DNA from: Candidatus Endolissoclinum faulkneri L5
GTDB taxonomy: Bacteria; Pseudomonadota; Alphaproteobacteria; Thalassobaculales; Thalassobaculaceae
Direction of reading: 5' to 3'
Length of the DNA stretch: 64,000 nucleotides
Assembly: GCF_000510265.1 (NCBI RefSeq)
Contig: NZ_CP006745.1
Span: 243,444-307,443, forward strand
Shown here piece by piece: positions 42,987-52,734 of this stretch. The first letter of the stretch is position 1. Every line of letters begins with the position of its first letter. Made by a program: the position numbers and the translations under genes. A model generated the notes under the pieces. It was not told where the DNA came from. It made no database searches and was given only the letters and a program-made list of their open reading frames with translations.

Positions 42987-44630
42987 ATGACAGATGAAAG
43001 TAAAATTCAACCAATATTAGAAATTAAAAATCTTACGGTTGATTTGCCGAATGATAGCGATCGTATCCATGCAATAGAGGAAATTTCTATTTATGTTGAT
43101 CCTTGTGAAATACTTTGCCTTGTAGGAGAGTCTGGTTCTGGTAAATCAGTAACTGCCTTTAGTGTCATGGGGTTGCTTCCTAAAGACCAGCTTACTCCTA
43201 GTAGCGGTACTATTGATTTGATGGGTGAAAACCTACTTGAAGTAAGCGCTAAACGTTTACGTGAATTGCGTGGTGCACGCATGTCGATGATTTTTCAGGA
43301 GCCGATGACAGCTTTAAATCCAACTATGACATGTGGTGATCAAATAAACGAAGTACTAGTCACTCATACTTCTATGAATTATGCAATGCGGAGAGCTAAG
43401 GTTATCAATATCTTGGGACAAATGCAGCTTACTGACTTATCAAGTATAGCTGATAGTTATCCGCATCAGTTGTCTGGAGGCCAACGTCAACGCATAATGA
43501 TAGCAATGGCGCTAGTCTTGGATCCGGTTTTGCTAATTGCAGACGAGCCGACTACTGCACTCGACGTTACTACGCAAGAACAGATTCTTAGGCTAATTAA
43601 GGAAATCCAGCATAATCATGAGACAGCCGTGCTTTTTATCACACATGATTTTGGTGTGGTAGCTGAGATTGCTGATCGTGTGGTTGTTATGCAAGCGGGG
43701 AGAGTAATTGAGCAGGGGCCAGCGAAATTAGTTTTAAAACAGCCTAACTCACCTTATACAAAGATGTTGATCAGCTCAGTGCCAAACTTTGTTTCGCATT
43801 GTCGACCGCTTACAAAGAATGCGCCAATAGTCTTAGCAACTAAAAATCTTTGTAAGACATATGTAAGAAGAGGACTGTTTCAAAAAACTCGCGAAATTCG
43901 TGCTGCTCATAGTGTTAATTTAGAAATTCGACGTGGGGCAACTTTAGGCATAGTTGGTGAATCAGGTTCCGGTAAGTCTACAGTTGCACGCTGCATTGCT
44001 CGATTGATTGATCCTACTTCCGGTCACATATATTTGGAAAGTTATGATATTGCTCAAGTTTCCCAGAATAGTTTGCGTGCTTTACGCAGTCGGGTTCAGA
44101 TAATCTTTCAAGATCCATATCGCTCTCTCAATCCACGTCGTACCGTTGGTGCATCAATTATCGAAGGACTGGTTAACTATGGTATGAGTAAAAAAGAAGC
44201 ATATAATCGTGCCTGTTTATTGATGCCTCTAGTTCGGATTGATCCAGATGTGCTAAATCGCTTTCCTCATCAATTTTCTGGTGGGCAGCGTCAGCGTATT
44301 TGCATAGCTCGCGCACTGGCTATGGAACCAGATTTAATCATTGCCGACGAAGCTGTTTCTGCTCTAGACGTATCAGTTCAATCTCAGGTGCTAGAATTGC
44401 TCGATGATGTTCGGCGCAGGTTAAATTTAGCTGTCTTATTTATTACACACGATTTGCGTGTAGCTGCGCAAGTTTGCGATACAGTTGCAGTAATGCATCG
44501 TGGTGAAGTAGTCGAATATGGTGAAGCCACGAGAGTATTTGATAATCCACAGCATGAATATACTCGCGCATTGTTTGCTGCCGCGCCCGGCCGCGGTTTT
44601 GATTTTGCTAATGTCTCTATATCCACATGA
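42987..44630 (+). CDS. Peptide ABC transporter, fused double ATP-binding protein (DppD-DppF type)
   Basis: Powers the importer. It has 547 residues with two complete ABC domains in one chain. Domain 1: Walker A GESGSGKS (47-54), signature LSGGQRQR, Walker [13 protein letters not shown]. Domain 2: Walker A GESGSGKS (324-331), signature FSGGQRQR, and Walker [13 protein letters not shown]. Between them is the C-terminal OppD/F motif region (NSPYTKMLI). In E. coli these are two proteins; the fusion is common in alphaproteobacteria. The gene follows the DppC-like one by two bases. It ends the four-gene unit, followed by 1.4 kb without genes. Confidence 0.95.
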   Translation: MTDESKIQPILEIKNLTVDLPNDSDRIHAIEEISIYVDPCEILCLVGESGSGKSVTAFSVMGLLPKDQLTPSSGTIDLMGENLLEVSAKRLRELRGARMSMIFQEPMTALNPTMTCGDQINEVLVTHTSMNYAMRRAKVINILGQMQLTDLSSIADSYPHQLSGGQRQRIMIAMALVLDPVLLIADEPTTALDVTTQEQILRLIKEIQHNHETAVLFITHDFGVVAEIADRVVVMQAGRVIEQGPAKLVLKQPNSPYTKMLISSVPNFVSHCRPLTKNAPIVLATKNLCKTYVRRGLFQKTREIRAAHSVNLEIRRGATLGIVGESGSGKSTVARCIARLIDPTSGHIYLESYDIAQVSQNSLRALRSRVQIIFQDPYRSLNPRRTVGASIIEGLVNYGMSKKEAYNRACLLMPLVRIDPDVLNRFPHQFSGGQRQRICIARALAMEPDLIIADEAVSALDVSVQSQVLELLDDVRRRLNLAVLFITHDLRVAAQVCDTVAVMHRGEVVEYGEATRVFDNPQHEYTRALFAAAPGRGFDFANVSIST

Positions 44631-44946
44631 ATGATTTTTTATAAAAATTTAATTATTAATATAAAAATAAGTTATTTGATTTCTTTTACTAGAGAAAAAT
44701 TTATTAGGGAACAATGCAAAATATTAGTTTTGCATCAATATTTTTTTAGCATGTTTTGTATTAACGCTTAAAGATCATTGTATTTTGGTTAGCTTTACCT
44801 CTAAGTATATAGAGGTGATAGCATTTTTTTTTGAGTAGAGATAAATTTATCTAGCCGCTAGATTTTTACTCATTAATTTAATTATGTTTTATTAGTCTGC
44901 TATAGACTGTCTTATTACGGAATTAAATTATTTATTTAAAAACCAA

Positions 44947-44994
44947 AATAAATAATTGCCTTTATACATCAATAAATAATTGCCTTTATACATC
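44947..44994. repeat. Exact tandem duplication, 2 x 24 bp
   Basis: Units 44947-44970 and 44971-44994 are identical, starting AATAAATAATTGCCTTTATA. Confidence 0.92.
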
Positions 44995-45698
44995 ATTTTC
45001 TTTATGAACTGGAGTAATATTTATTACTAATATAGTAATATTATTTCTAATACTGGTGTACTAACTTGCATTAGTTAGTAATTAACCTTAAGTTTAAATC
45101 TTTTTAATAGGCTCTTTGATTGTGTTTAGCACATCATGGATGCGATATAATACCTTTGTATGGTGAATAATTTTTTATATAATTATTTGTAGAGCTAATA
45201 TTCAAACATAGCATAACATATAGCTAAGGATTGTATTATCGGTAATTCTTAAAGAGTCAGTATTATAATTACTTAGATATTGTTTGTTATGTTAAATTAA
45301 TTGATTTTCAAATCGAGTTTTAAAATAATGTGCGAAACTAGTTTATTACAGTATTTTCGATAAATTTTTTAATGGATTTGTTACATCAATTTATTATTAA
45401 TCTAGGGGCGGTTTGGCTTAATGTTTCTGCTAAAACATTACTTTTGAAATCAGTAATTGCTTAAATTTTTCTATTGTAGAATGTTTTTGTTTATTATTTT
45501 AAAGATTTTCTTTAAAATATATGGTTGAAAGCAAACTTACACAAGTTTTATAGTCTATTGTATTGTAAATTAACTTTTACAGTAAACATATCATTGAAGT
45601 AAATATGGCATTTGAAAAACTCCCAATTTACCATCTGTAGTTTATAAACCAATTACTAAGGGTTAAACTGTTAGTTTTAGAATTGGTTATGGAATTTC

Positions 45699-45825
45699 AT
45701 AGTTTAAAAGATGTATACTGGGTACAATATAAATATCTAATCTCAAATAGCAAATCAATCTATAGCCTAATACTTAAGTACAGGCTATAGATTGATTTGC
45801 TATTTTTTGCATTCTTTTAAACTAT
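45699..45825. repeat. Nested perfect inverted repeats (24-bp inner, 13-bp outer)
   Basis: The inner arms 45745-45768 and 45782-45805 are exact over 24 bp around a 13-base loop, and the right arm runs into TTTTTT. Outer arms ATAGTTTAAAAGA (45699-45711) and TCTTTTAAACTAT (45813-45825) are exact over 13 bp. It lies 1.1 kb from the last transporter gene and about 210 bp from tRNA-Thr. Confidence 0.88.
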
Positions 45826-45900
45826 AATATAGGCTAACAAGTAGAATAGGGGCGTTTATATATTTCTTGAATTTATAATTGATTTGCACAATCCTTCTAC

Positions 45901-45946
45901 AATTAACATAACATTATATTGGGAATTAACATAACATTATATTGGG
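45901..45946. repeat. Exact tandem duplication, 2 x 23 bp
   Basis: Units 45901-45923 and 45924-45946 are identical, starting AATTAACATAACATTATATT. It directly abuts the hairpin at 45947. Confidence 0.92.
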
Positions 45947-45983
45947 ATATGGGATAACAGAGTCTAAGCCTGTTATCCCATAT
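45947..45983 (-). terminator. Hairpin downstream of tRNA-Thr
   Basis: The perfect 14-bp arms ATATGGGATAACAG (45947-45960) and CTGTTATCCCATAT (45970-45983), loop of 9. It lies about 50 bp past the tRNA-Thr 3' end on the minus strand and is probably involved in ending or trimming that transcript. Confidence 0.55.
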
Positions 45984-45984
45984 T

Positions 45985-46002
45985 ACAAGAGAATTCTCTT
46001 GT
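45985..46002. repeat. 18-bp perfect palindrome after tRNA-Thr
   Basis: ACAAGAGAATTCTCTTGT, 31 bases past the tRNA 3' end. It sits one base from the neighbouring hairpin, so the two form a tandem pair. Confidence 0.8.
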
Positions 46003-46033
46003 CGTAGGTTGAGAAAAATTTTTACTTAACTTA

Positions 46034-46105
<72 letters not shown>

Positions 46106-46534
46106 ATCTACTAACTGGCAAAATAATGGTGTTAAAATGCGAAAGCCACTATCTTACCCTATATACATTGCCAGAGAAAATGGTTAAGCGCAAGTAGATT
46201 GATAAAATTAATAATGATGTATTCAAACTATTCTAAAATGCTCTAGTATAATTAGAAATTATCCGCGAAATTAGGCAGATGAATTGTTAAATTGATTTAT
46301 GTAAAATAGAAGATGAAAAAAATTTTTATAGAAGCTCAACTAACTGTTAACAATTTGCTAATTATAATGATTGTTGAAAGCTTGGGATAAAAATGCATTA
46401 GTAATAAGCAAGAAATTAACATCATATTGCTAATCCGTCAGCGGATTAAAAAATTCATAGAAACATGTATCGAATTTGAGCTTTGCTGGGTTCATTAATT
46501 TAGACTAATTTATAAAAATATTTTTGTGTTACAT
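46106..46534. other. Spacer upstream of murA
   Basis: 429 bp separating divergent tRNA-Thr and murA. No remnant or clear promoter recognised. Confidence 0.55.
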
Positions 46535-47800
46535 ATGCATCAGATTCGTGTACGGGGTGGAAGACCTCTCCGCGGGATCATTCCTATAAGCGGCGCCAAG
46601 AATGCTGCTTTACCCTTGATGGCAGCATGTCTATTGTCCTGTAAACCAGTGAATTTGAGCAATGTTCCGGATGTAGCTGATATTGCCTCAATGACTAATC
46701 TCTTACGTGAACACGGAGTACGCATAGAGCGGGATGGTGGAGATATGACAATGAATGCTGCTCAGGTTGAGAGTACTACCGCTCCTTATGACCTCGTGCG
46801 AAAAATGCGTGCTTCGGTTCTTGTACTTGGACCATTGGTAGCACGATTTGGAAAGGCTCAAGTATCTTTACCTGGTGGTTGTGCCATAGGCAATCGTCCG
46901 ATTGATTTGCATTTGAAAGGTCTTGCAGATCTTGGTGCTGAGTTAAGCATCGAAGATGGTTATATAGAGGCTAAGGCGCCAAAAGGTCGTTTGCAATGCG
47001 GGCGATTTACTTTTCCTTTTGTCTCAGTCGGAGCGACTGAGAATCTTATGATGGCAGCGTCTTTGGCTCAGGGCGAGACAGTGTTAATCAATTCAGCACG
47101 AGAGCCGGAAATTAGTGATTTAGCAAAATTACTCGTTGCTATGGGTGCTGAAATTGAGGGGGCTGGTAGTGATACTATCTATATCCAAGGTAAATCAGAG
47201 CTAGGCGGTGCTACTCATCGAGTGGTTGCAGATCGTATAGAAACAGGCACTTATGCTATGGCAGTAGCTATTGTAGGCACTGAAGTAATCCTTAGCAATA
47301 CCGATTTATTGCTGATTAACGCAACTGCTAAAACTTTAAGGCAGGCAGGAGTTACTTTAGAAACTGTTGAAGGTGGTGTTCGTGTTTCTAGAGGTGATGA
47401 ACCTGTACTGGGCGTCGATATGATGACCGAGCCATATCCTGGTTTTCCTACTGATTTGCAAGCGCAGTTTATGTCGTTGATGAGCGTATCTCGGGGTAAG
47501 TCTATGGTTACTGAGACTATTTTTGATAATCGTTTTATGCACGTACAAGAGTTGTCGCGTATGGGTGCTAATATCACTGTGCACGAAGCTTCAGCCATTA
47601 TACGCGGCGTAGAGAAATTGAAGGGTGCGCAGGTTATCGCAACTGATTTACGTGCTTCTGTTTCTCTAGTGCTAGCCGGGCTAGTTGCGGAAGGAGAGAC
47701 AATAATTGATCGAATTTATCATCTAGATCGGGGCTATCAAGATTTGATTGGCAAGCTATCCGCTTGCGGTGCAGATGTGAGTAAAATAGTTTCTGGTTAA
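46535..47800 (+). CDS. murA: UDP-N-acetylglucosamine 1-carboxyvinyltransferase
   Basis: First committed step of peptidoglycan: adds enolpyruvate to UDP-GlcNAc in the cytoplasm. It has 421 residues. Lys22 in GAKNAA and the reactive Cys116 in PGGCAIGNRP (the fosfomycin target) are present, so fosfomycin sensitivity is expected by family. The C-terminal DRGYQDL is intact. The open frame starts at GTG 46526, but ATG 46535 yields the family start MHQIRVRGGRPL. murA followed by his genes, then infA and maf, is the alphaproteobacterial order, here with gaps. Its presence shows the cell still makes a wall. Confidence 0.96.
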   Translation: MHQIRVRGGRPLRGIIPISGAKNAALPLMAACLLSCKPVNLSNVPDVADIASMTNLLREHGVRIERDGGDMTMNAAQVESTTAPYDLVRKMRASVLVLGPLVARFGKAQVSLPGGCAIGNRPIDLHLKGLADLGAELSIEDGYIEAKAPKGRLQCGRFTFPFVSVGATENLMMAASLAQGETVLINSAREPEISDLAKLLVAMGAEIEGAGSDTIYIQGKSELGGATHRVVADRIETGTYAMAVAIVGTEVILSNTDLLLINATAKTLRQAGVTLETVEGGVRVSRGDEPVLGVDMMTEPYPGFPTDLQAQFMSLMSVSRGKSMVTETIFDNRFMHVQELSRMGANITVHEASAIIRGVEKLKGAQVIATDLRASVSLVLAGLVAEGETIIDRIYHLDRGYQDLIGKLSACGADVSKIVSG

Positions 47801-48302
47801 TCTGTATCTGCTACTTTTACATAGATATTGGTAGAAAATAGGTTGATTCTTGTTAATGCATTCAGCTTGTTTGTTGTATATACAGAAAACTTTATGGATT
47901 CCTGTACATTTAATAATAATATAATCACTTCTATCTTTGAAAGACATTGCTAACTTTTGACTAATAGTTTATATATACTATGTTAATCTTAGATGTTTTC
48001 GTAAATAGTGTATGTCGCTATATGCATTGTTATTAGGTTGAAAAAGATACATTGAACTAGCAATAATATCGTACGGTATTATTGCTACTAAATAATAAGT
48101 ATGTGCTTGTAGTAGGTTACTAGTATATTATGCTACTTTTACTATTATTAGTTGAAATTTTATGGATATTTTACCTCAGCAGGAAAAAATTTTTATTTCT
48201 ATTTAGCTAAAATTATGTTTGATTGCGTTGACGCAGATGGTGACTTTATTTCAATAAATAAACAATTTTGTTTAGCTTAATCTTTGTACGGTATTGCATT
48301 GC
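47801..48302. other. Spacer where DUF2948 is often found
   Basis: 502 bp between murA and hisG. Relatives often carry a DUF2948 gene here; I see no translatable remnant. Confidence 0.5.
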
Positions 48303-48965
48303 ATGAACACGAATGATAAGCTGGTATTGGCTATACCTAAGGGGCGTATTTTGAATGCGATTACACCGCTAATGTTGCGTGCTGGGGTCGAGTTAAAAGA
48401 TAGATTATCCGAAAAATACGCACGTCAGCTTCAATTTGCCACTACTGACCCAAACGTTGAGATTGTCTTAGTAAGTAGCTTTGATGTTGTCACTTTTCTG
48501 GCTTTTGGCGCTGCTCATCTAGCAATAGCTGGTTCGGATGTTTTGATGGAGTTTAATCATCCGGAAGTTTATACTCCAGTAAATTTAGATGTTAGTATTT
48601 GCCACTTAGCAGTTGCTGCTCCTGCGAAGCAGTGTTCTAAAAAAGATTCGTATCGTTCTTCTTATATGCGTGTGGCTACTAAGTATCCAAATCTTGCTCG
48701 TAACTATTTTGCGCAGTATGGAATACAAGCTGAGTGTATTAAATTAAATGGTGCTTTGGAAATGGCTCCAAATCTAGGCTTGTGTTGCCGCATTGTTGAT
48801 TTGGTACAAACTGGCTCAACCCTAAAGGCGAATGGTTTAGTTGAAATCGCCAAAATCGCAGATGTAAGTGCACGACTTGCAGTGAATCGTACAGCGCTAA
48901 AGATTAGACCTAGGCTGGTTAGCGAGTTAATCGAACGTTTTCGAGGGGCTGTCAGTGCCACGTAG
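48303..48965 (+). CDS. hisG: ATP phosphoribosyltransferase, short form
   Basis: First step of histidine synthesis, joining ATP and PRPP. It has 220 residues, the short HisG type, which normally needs HisZ as regulatory subunit; hisZ is not in the window. Seen: LVLAIPKGRIL at the start, the PRPP-loop region (CRIVDLVQTGSTLKANGL), and DVLMEF. ATG 48303 is preferred over TTG 48294 because the family N-terminus begins there. It overlaps hisD by 11 bases, so the two form an operon. Confidence 0.94.
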   Translation: MNTNDKLVLAIPKGRILNAITPLMLRAGVELKDRLSEKYARQLQFATTDPNVEIVLVSSFDVVTFLAFGAAHLAIAGSDVLMEFNHPEVYTPVNLDVSICHLAVAAPAKQCSKKDSYRSSYMRVATKYPNLARNYFAQYGIQAECIKLNGALEMAPNLGLCCRIVDLVQTGSTLKANGLVEIAKIADVSARLAVNRTALKIRPRLVSELIERFRGAVSAT

Positions 48966-50250
48966 ACTAGTGACTAGCAATACCGATTTTTCTACTGCAT
49001 TTGATGATTTAATTAACTGCAAGAGTGTCAATAGATATTATATAAATGAATTGGTGTCGAGGATTATTGCAGATGTCATTGATAGTGGTGATTTAGCATT
49101 GCTGGATTACACTCGCAGATTCGACTTTTTTGACCCTATTGAGATAGGGCTATCAATAGACAATGCAGAAATTAAGGCAGCAGTTGCGCGCATCGACTCT
49201 GATACTCGGAAGTCACTAGAATTAGCTGTTGAGAGAATCGAAAATTTTCATCGCCGTCAACTTCCTAAGGATTTTGAAATTAATGAAATGCTTGGAGTAC
49301 GCGTAAGCATGCGCTGGTCTGCGATAAACTCAGTTGGACTTTATGTTCCTGGTGGCACTGCAGCATACCCTTCATCAGTGCTAATGAATTCACTGCCCGC
49401 TAAAATAGCCGGTGTATCGCGTAGAGTTATGATGGTACCAACCCCAGATGGAGTGGTTAATGATTTAGTGCTGGCTGCTGCTCATATTGCTGGTGTTAAT
49501 GAAATTTGGCGAATCGGAGGAGCTCAAGCTATTGCTGCACTAGCATACGGTACGCAAACTATTACTAAGGTTGATAAAATTGTTGGCCCCGGTAATGCCT
49601 ATGTAACCGCTGCTAAACAGCATGTTTTTGGGAAAGTAGGGATAGATAATTTGGCTGGCCCGTCCGAAATTTTAGTGGTTGCCGATGCTCAAAACAATCC
49701 ACACTGGATTGCAACTGACCTATTGAGTCAGGCAGAACATGACCCTTTAGCGCAAGCTATTCTCGTTACTGATGATAAAGCTTTCGCTAATTCTGTAGCT
49801 ACTGCTGTGGAGGATCACCTTGTTACTTTACCTCGCATTGAAATAGCTGAGAAAAGCTGGCGTGTTTATGGTGCTATAATTGTTACCCAATCAATGGAAG
49901 AAATACCTGAAATAGTTAATCGGATAGCTCCTGAGCATTTAGAGTTGGCTATAGCAGATCCGGAGGCCATGGCTTTACAAATTCGTCATGCAGGGGCAAT
50001 TTTTTTAGGTCGATTTACACCGGTTGCGCTAGGAGATTATTTAGCTGGACCAAACCATGTGTTACCTACAGCTGGAACAGCACGGTTTTCTTCCGCTCTT
50101 AGTGTGTTTGATTTCATGAAGTATACAACAACCGTAGCTGCTGATCCAAAGGGGCTTGCATATTTGGGCCCAGCAGCGATTAAACTAGCTGAAATGGAAG
50201 GTCTCAGTGCGCACGCGCGTTCGGTAGCAATTCGAATAGAGCAGCCCTAA
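48955..50250 (+). CDS. hisD: Histidinol dehydrogenase
   Basis: Last two oxidation steps from histidinol to histidine, zinc-dependent. It has 431 residues. Signature segments: VPGGTAAYPSSVLMN, GPGNAYVTAAKQ, GIDNLAGPSEILVVAD (substrate and zinc region), QAEHDPLAQ, NRIAPEHLE and ALGDYLAGPNHVLPT, all intact. The start is GTG 48955, which overlaps hisG by 11 bases; no separate Shine-Dalgarno, so coupling to hisG is likely. A perfect 24-bp hairpin begins 5 bases after the stop. The remaining his genes except hisI are elsewhere. Confidence 0.96.
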   Translation: MPRRLVTSNTDFSTAFDDLINCKSVNRYYINELVSRIIADVIDSGDLALLDYTRRFDFFDPIEIGLSIDNAEIKAAVARIDSDTRKSLELAVERIENFHRRQLPKDFEINEMLGVRVSMRWSAINSVGLYVPGGTAAYPSSVLMNSLPAKIAGVSRRVMMVPTPDGVVNDLVLAAAHIAGVNEIWRIGGAQAIAALAYGTQTITKVDKIVGPGNAYVTAAKQHVFGKVGIDNLAGPSEILVVADAQNNPHWIATDLLSQAEHDPLAQAILVTDDKAFANSVATAVEDHLVTLPRIEIAEKSWRVYGAIIVTQSMEEIPEIVNRIAPEHLELAIADPEAMALQIRHAGAIFLGRFTPVALGDYLAGPNHVLPTAGTARFSSALSVFDFMKYTTTVAADPKGLAYLGPAAIKLAEMEGLSAHARSVAIRIEQP

Positions 50251-50254
50251 CTGG

Positions 50255-50307
50255 AATTATAAGCTACAATAATTATCTTTAAGAGATAATTATTGTAGCT
50301 TATAATT
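50255..50307 (+). terminator. Perfect 24-bp hairpin right after hisD
   Basis: Arms 50255-50278 and 50284-50307 are exact complements with loop TTAAG, starting 5 bases after the hisD TAA. No T-run follows, so it may act as a U-less terminator or a 3'-end stabiliser. Confidence 0.7.
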
Positions 50308-51588
50308 GGCTTATCGATAAAAGCATTGGCATTACAAATTTATTGTCGATGTAGTATGATTATTTATTATATTATCTTTAAAGAATAGACTAACGATTCA
50401 ATTCTTTATTATGACGATTTTTGATCATATTTTTGTGAATTGCTACTCATGAATAATTCGTAGAATAATTTTTTAATCAAGCTTGGCGACGCTGTTAAAT
50501 AGCCACTATTTTTAATAGTTAAAGTTATCGAGCCTTCCTAGAAATTATCGAAAATGTAGATAGTCTATAAATTTATTTTTAATTTTTGCTAGAGAAATTG
50601 CAGCTACTAAATAATCAAATCTTAGTGTAGATTATTTCAATACATATTGTTTTGTTTAATGTAGTTACTATAACATTAGTATTTTTAATAAATAATTTCT
50701 ATTAAATAAATATTTAATATTAAATGGCTGAACTGTATTATATGACTTAGAAATGGTATGTATATGAGGTTGATTCTCGCTAAAAAATTCTTTAATTACG
50801 TGCTTAAGCCTACTTCATTAAATTTATTATTTTCTTAGCTGATATCATCAGTTTTTTATCACTTTGATTATGATTATTAAATCATGAGCTTATATATTTT
50901 TGATAACTAGTCAATTAGCTAACTTTTGCAGTTAAAATCTTATCTCTGAATTGTTAACGTAGTTGTTGGATAAAATTATCCATCACGCTAGTAAAGAATT
51001 TATTTAATAAAAGGCTGAAGATGCAAAATAACGCGGCGGTTTTGTTGTTATAGCTAGAAAAAGAGTAATTTAATTAAGAGACTTAAGGATTTCTTGATTA
51101 TAATTATTATTTCTTTGACAACAGCCTTATATGTTTAACGGATTAAGAGCGTAGTATTTGTGTTAGTTAGAATTTTATTCACTAAATAATCTTACATATT
51201 GTTATGCAAATCAATTTATGATTAAAGCAAAGAGATTTAATAAATTTATTATTTACTTTTACTCTAAAAGTAATGATTCCACTGCTTTGTTAGCGGGCTT
51301 AGGCTAAAAGTAAGAGAATAATTGATTGATGCCAATTTAGTTATAATTTACTGCTTGAAATTTATTCCTAGCGAATTAGTATATTACGTACCTTTTCTAT
51401 TATCCCTAGTAAGGATTAGTTGACTTGATAAATCAATACAAGGTGTTTTGGCCTTTTTCATTATTTACAGAGTGACTTTCACAGATCTAATAGTTGCAAG
51501 TTATTTTTAATGATTTGTTAAAAAAAACTTGATCTTTGCTACTAGCATTAGCACTTAAGGCTGGCTTAAACTGCGATAGGGCGCAATG
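50308..51588. other. Spacer where UPF0262 and a phosphatase gene are often found
   Basis: About 1.3 kb between hisD and infA. In many alphaproteobacteria UPF0262 and a low-molecular-weight phosphatase lie here. I could not find the expected UPF0262 motif GRRGLHNEG or any remnant. Confidence 0.5.
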
Positions 51589-51807
51589 ATGGCAAAAGAA
51601 GACATGATCGAGTTTTCAGGCACTATCGCTGAACTTCTACCGAATGCGATGTTTCGTGTTAGGCTGGATAACGACCACGAAGTTCTAGCCCATACCAGCG
51701 GTAAAATGCGAAAGAATCGTATTCGAGTATTGGCTGGTGATCGAGTAAATGTCGAAATGACTCCTTACGACCTAAGCAAGGGCCGTATTACCTTCAGATT
51801 TAAGTAA
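51589..51807 (+). CDS. infA: Translation initiation factor IF-1
   Basis: Binds the 30S A site with IF-2 and IF-3. It has 72 residues, the exact usual length, from the second of two consecutive ATGs (51589); the first ATG at 51586 would add one Met. The OB-fold is typical: [58 protein letters not shown]. It is 24 bp upstream of the maf gene on the same strand. Confidence 0.97.
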   Translation: MAKEDMIEFSGTIAELLPNAMFRVRLDNDHEVLAHTSGKMRKNRIRVLAGDRVNVEMTPYDLSKGRITFRFK

Positions 51808-51831
51808 TCTTTTCTAACTGACATTATCAGG

Positions 51832-52440
51832 ATGACCTCACCGATATTATTCCGTGCTCCAGAAGGCAGTCAATTTGTATTTGCATCTACTTCTAAGCTA
51901 CTTAGGAATTTGTTAGCACAAATTGGACTTTTTCCTGACTTGGTAGATAATCCTAAAGTTAATCAATTTCCATTTCCGACCGAACGTGTTCGCATCTATG
52001 CAACGCGCATAGCTATATCCCAAGCAAAGTTAGTAGCTCATCGTTATCCCGATAGTTTTATATTGGCCGCTAATACAGTGGTAGCCTGCGGTCGCCGGAT
52101 TTTACCCAAAACATATAGAGCTAATGAGGCTAGGCAATGCTTAAAGTTGTTGTCCGGCCGACGTCACAGAGTAGTTGGTGGTATTTGCGTAATCGATCCG
52201 CGAGGTAGGGGTTATGAGCGCTTGGTGGAAACAAGAGTTGGCTTTAAACGATTATCAGATACTGAGATTGATGCTTATCTTAATTCTGGTGAGTGGTTTG
52301 ATAAAGTTGGTGGTTACGCAGCCAATGGATTAGCCGGTGCTTATGTTAATTTTTTAAACGGCTCTTATTTTAATGTGCTAGGTTTAGCCTTAGCAGAGAC
52401 TTATTCCTTGTTGCATGGCCTTGGTTTTACTTATTTATAA
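51832..52440 (+). CDS. maf: Maf/YhdE-family protein with degenerate active-site motifs
   Basis: Maf proteins are nucleotide pyrophosphatases acting on modified or canonical NTPs. It has 202 residues; fold and order fit the alphaproteobacterial Maf next to infA (CLKLLSGRRHRVVGG, FKRLSDTEI, GSYFNVLGLALAE). Key motifs differ from the norm: the N-terminal SASPRR is STSKLLR, the following DE of the PxxxDE motif reads NQ, the catalytic Asp of AADTVV is Asn81 (AANTVV), and the Q of GGYAIQG is N (GGYAANG). The frame itself is intact. Either the enzyme has lost activity and the gene is under weak selection, or it has a changed role. Relatives have rng and yacG next; here only 0.5 kb of spacer and tRNA-Phe follow. 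Confidence 0.85.
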   Translation: MTSPILFRAPEGSQFVFASTSKLLRNLLAQIGLFPDLVDNPKVNQFPFPTERVRIYATRIAISQAKLVAHRYPDSFILAANTVVACGRRILPKTYRANEARQCLKLLSGRRHRVVGGICVIDPRGRGYERLVETRVGFKRLSDTEIDAYLNSGEWFDKVGGYAANGLAGAYVNFLNGSYFNVLGLALAETYSLLHGLGFTYL

Positions 52441-52628
52441 ACTTTCAATGTAGAAGTATTAAGTAATCTTTTTCTATCAGGCCTTTTAAAGATTATGGAT
52501 ATAATTTTTTAAAGAAATAGAAATACAATTAGCGATTTTATTCCATAAATTGCTTATTTAAGTTGCCTAATGTGTTTTATTATACGACTTACTGGTAAGT
52601 AAAACGCTAGTAAAGTATGCAGCATTTA

Positions 52629-52686
52629 TTGTATCAATCAGACTATACTAGCAATGCGGATTGCTAGTATAGTCTGATTGATACAA
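52629..52686. repeat. Perfect 27-bp inverted repeat
   Basis: Arms 52629-52655 and 52660-52686 pair exactly around the 4-base loop GCGG. It is the longest stem in the window. It lies 189 bp after maf and 230 bp past the 3' end of the converging tRNA-Phe, so it may be a two-way terminator. Confidence 0.9.
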
Positions 52687-52690
52687 AGCA

Positions 52691-52734
52691 ACTATCTGGC
52701 AATATAATCATTAATAAATCTATTGCCAGATAGT
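52691..52734. repeat. Second perfect inverted repeat, 14-bp stem
   Basis: ACTATCTGGCAATA (52691-52704) and TATTGCCAGATAGT (52721-52734), loop of 16. It follows the 27-bp stem by four bases. Confidence 0.85.

Larger units (their letters stand above)
44631..46033. other. Spacer rich in repeats, to tRNA-Thr
   Basis: About 1.4 kb. It holds a 2 x 24 bp duplication (44947-44994), a nested large inverted repeat (45699-45825), a 2 x 23 bp duplication (45901-45946), and two hairpins (45947-45983, 45985-46002) next to tRNA-Thr. No gene recognised. Confidence 0.65.
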
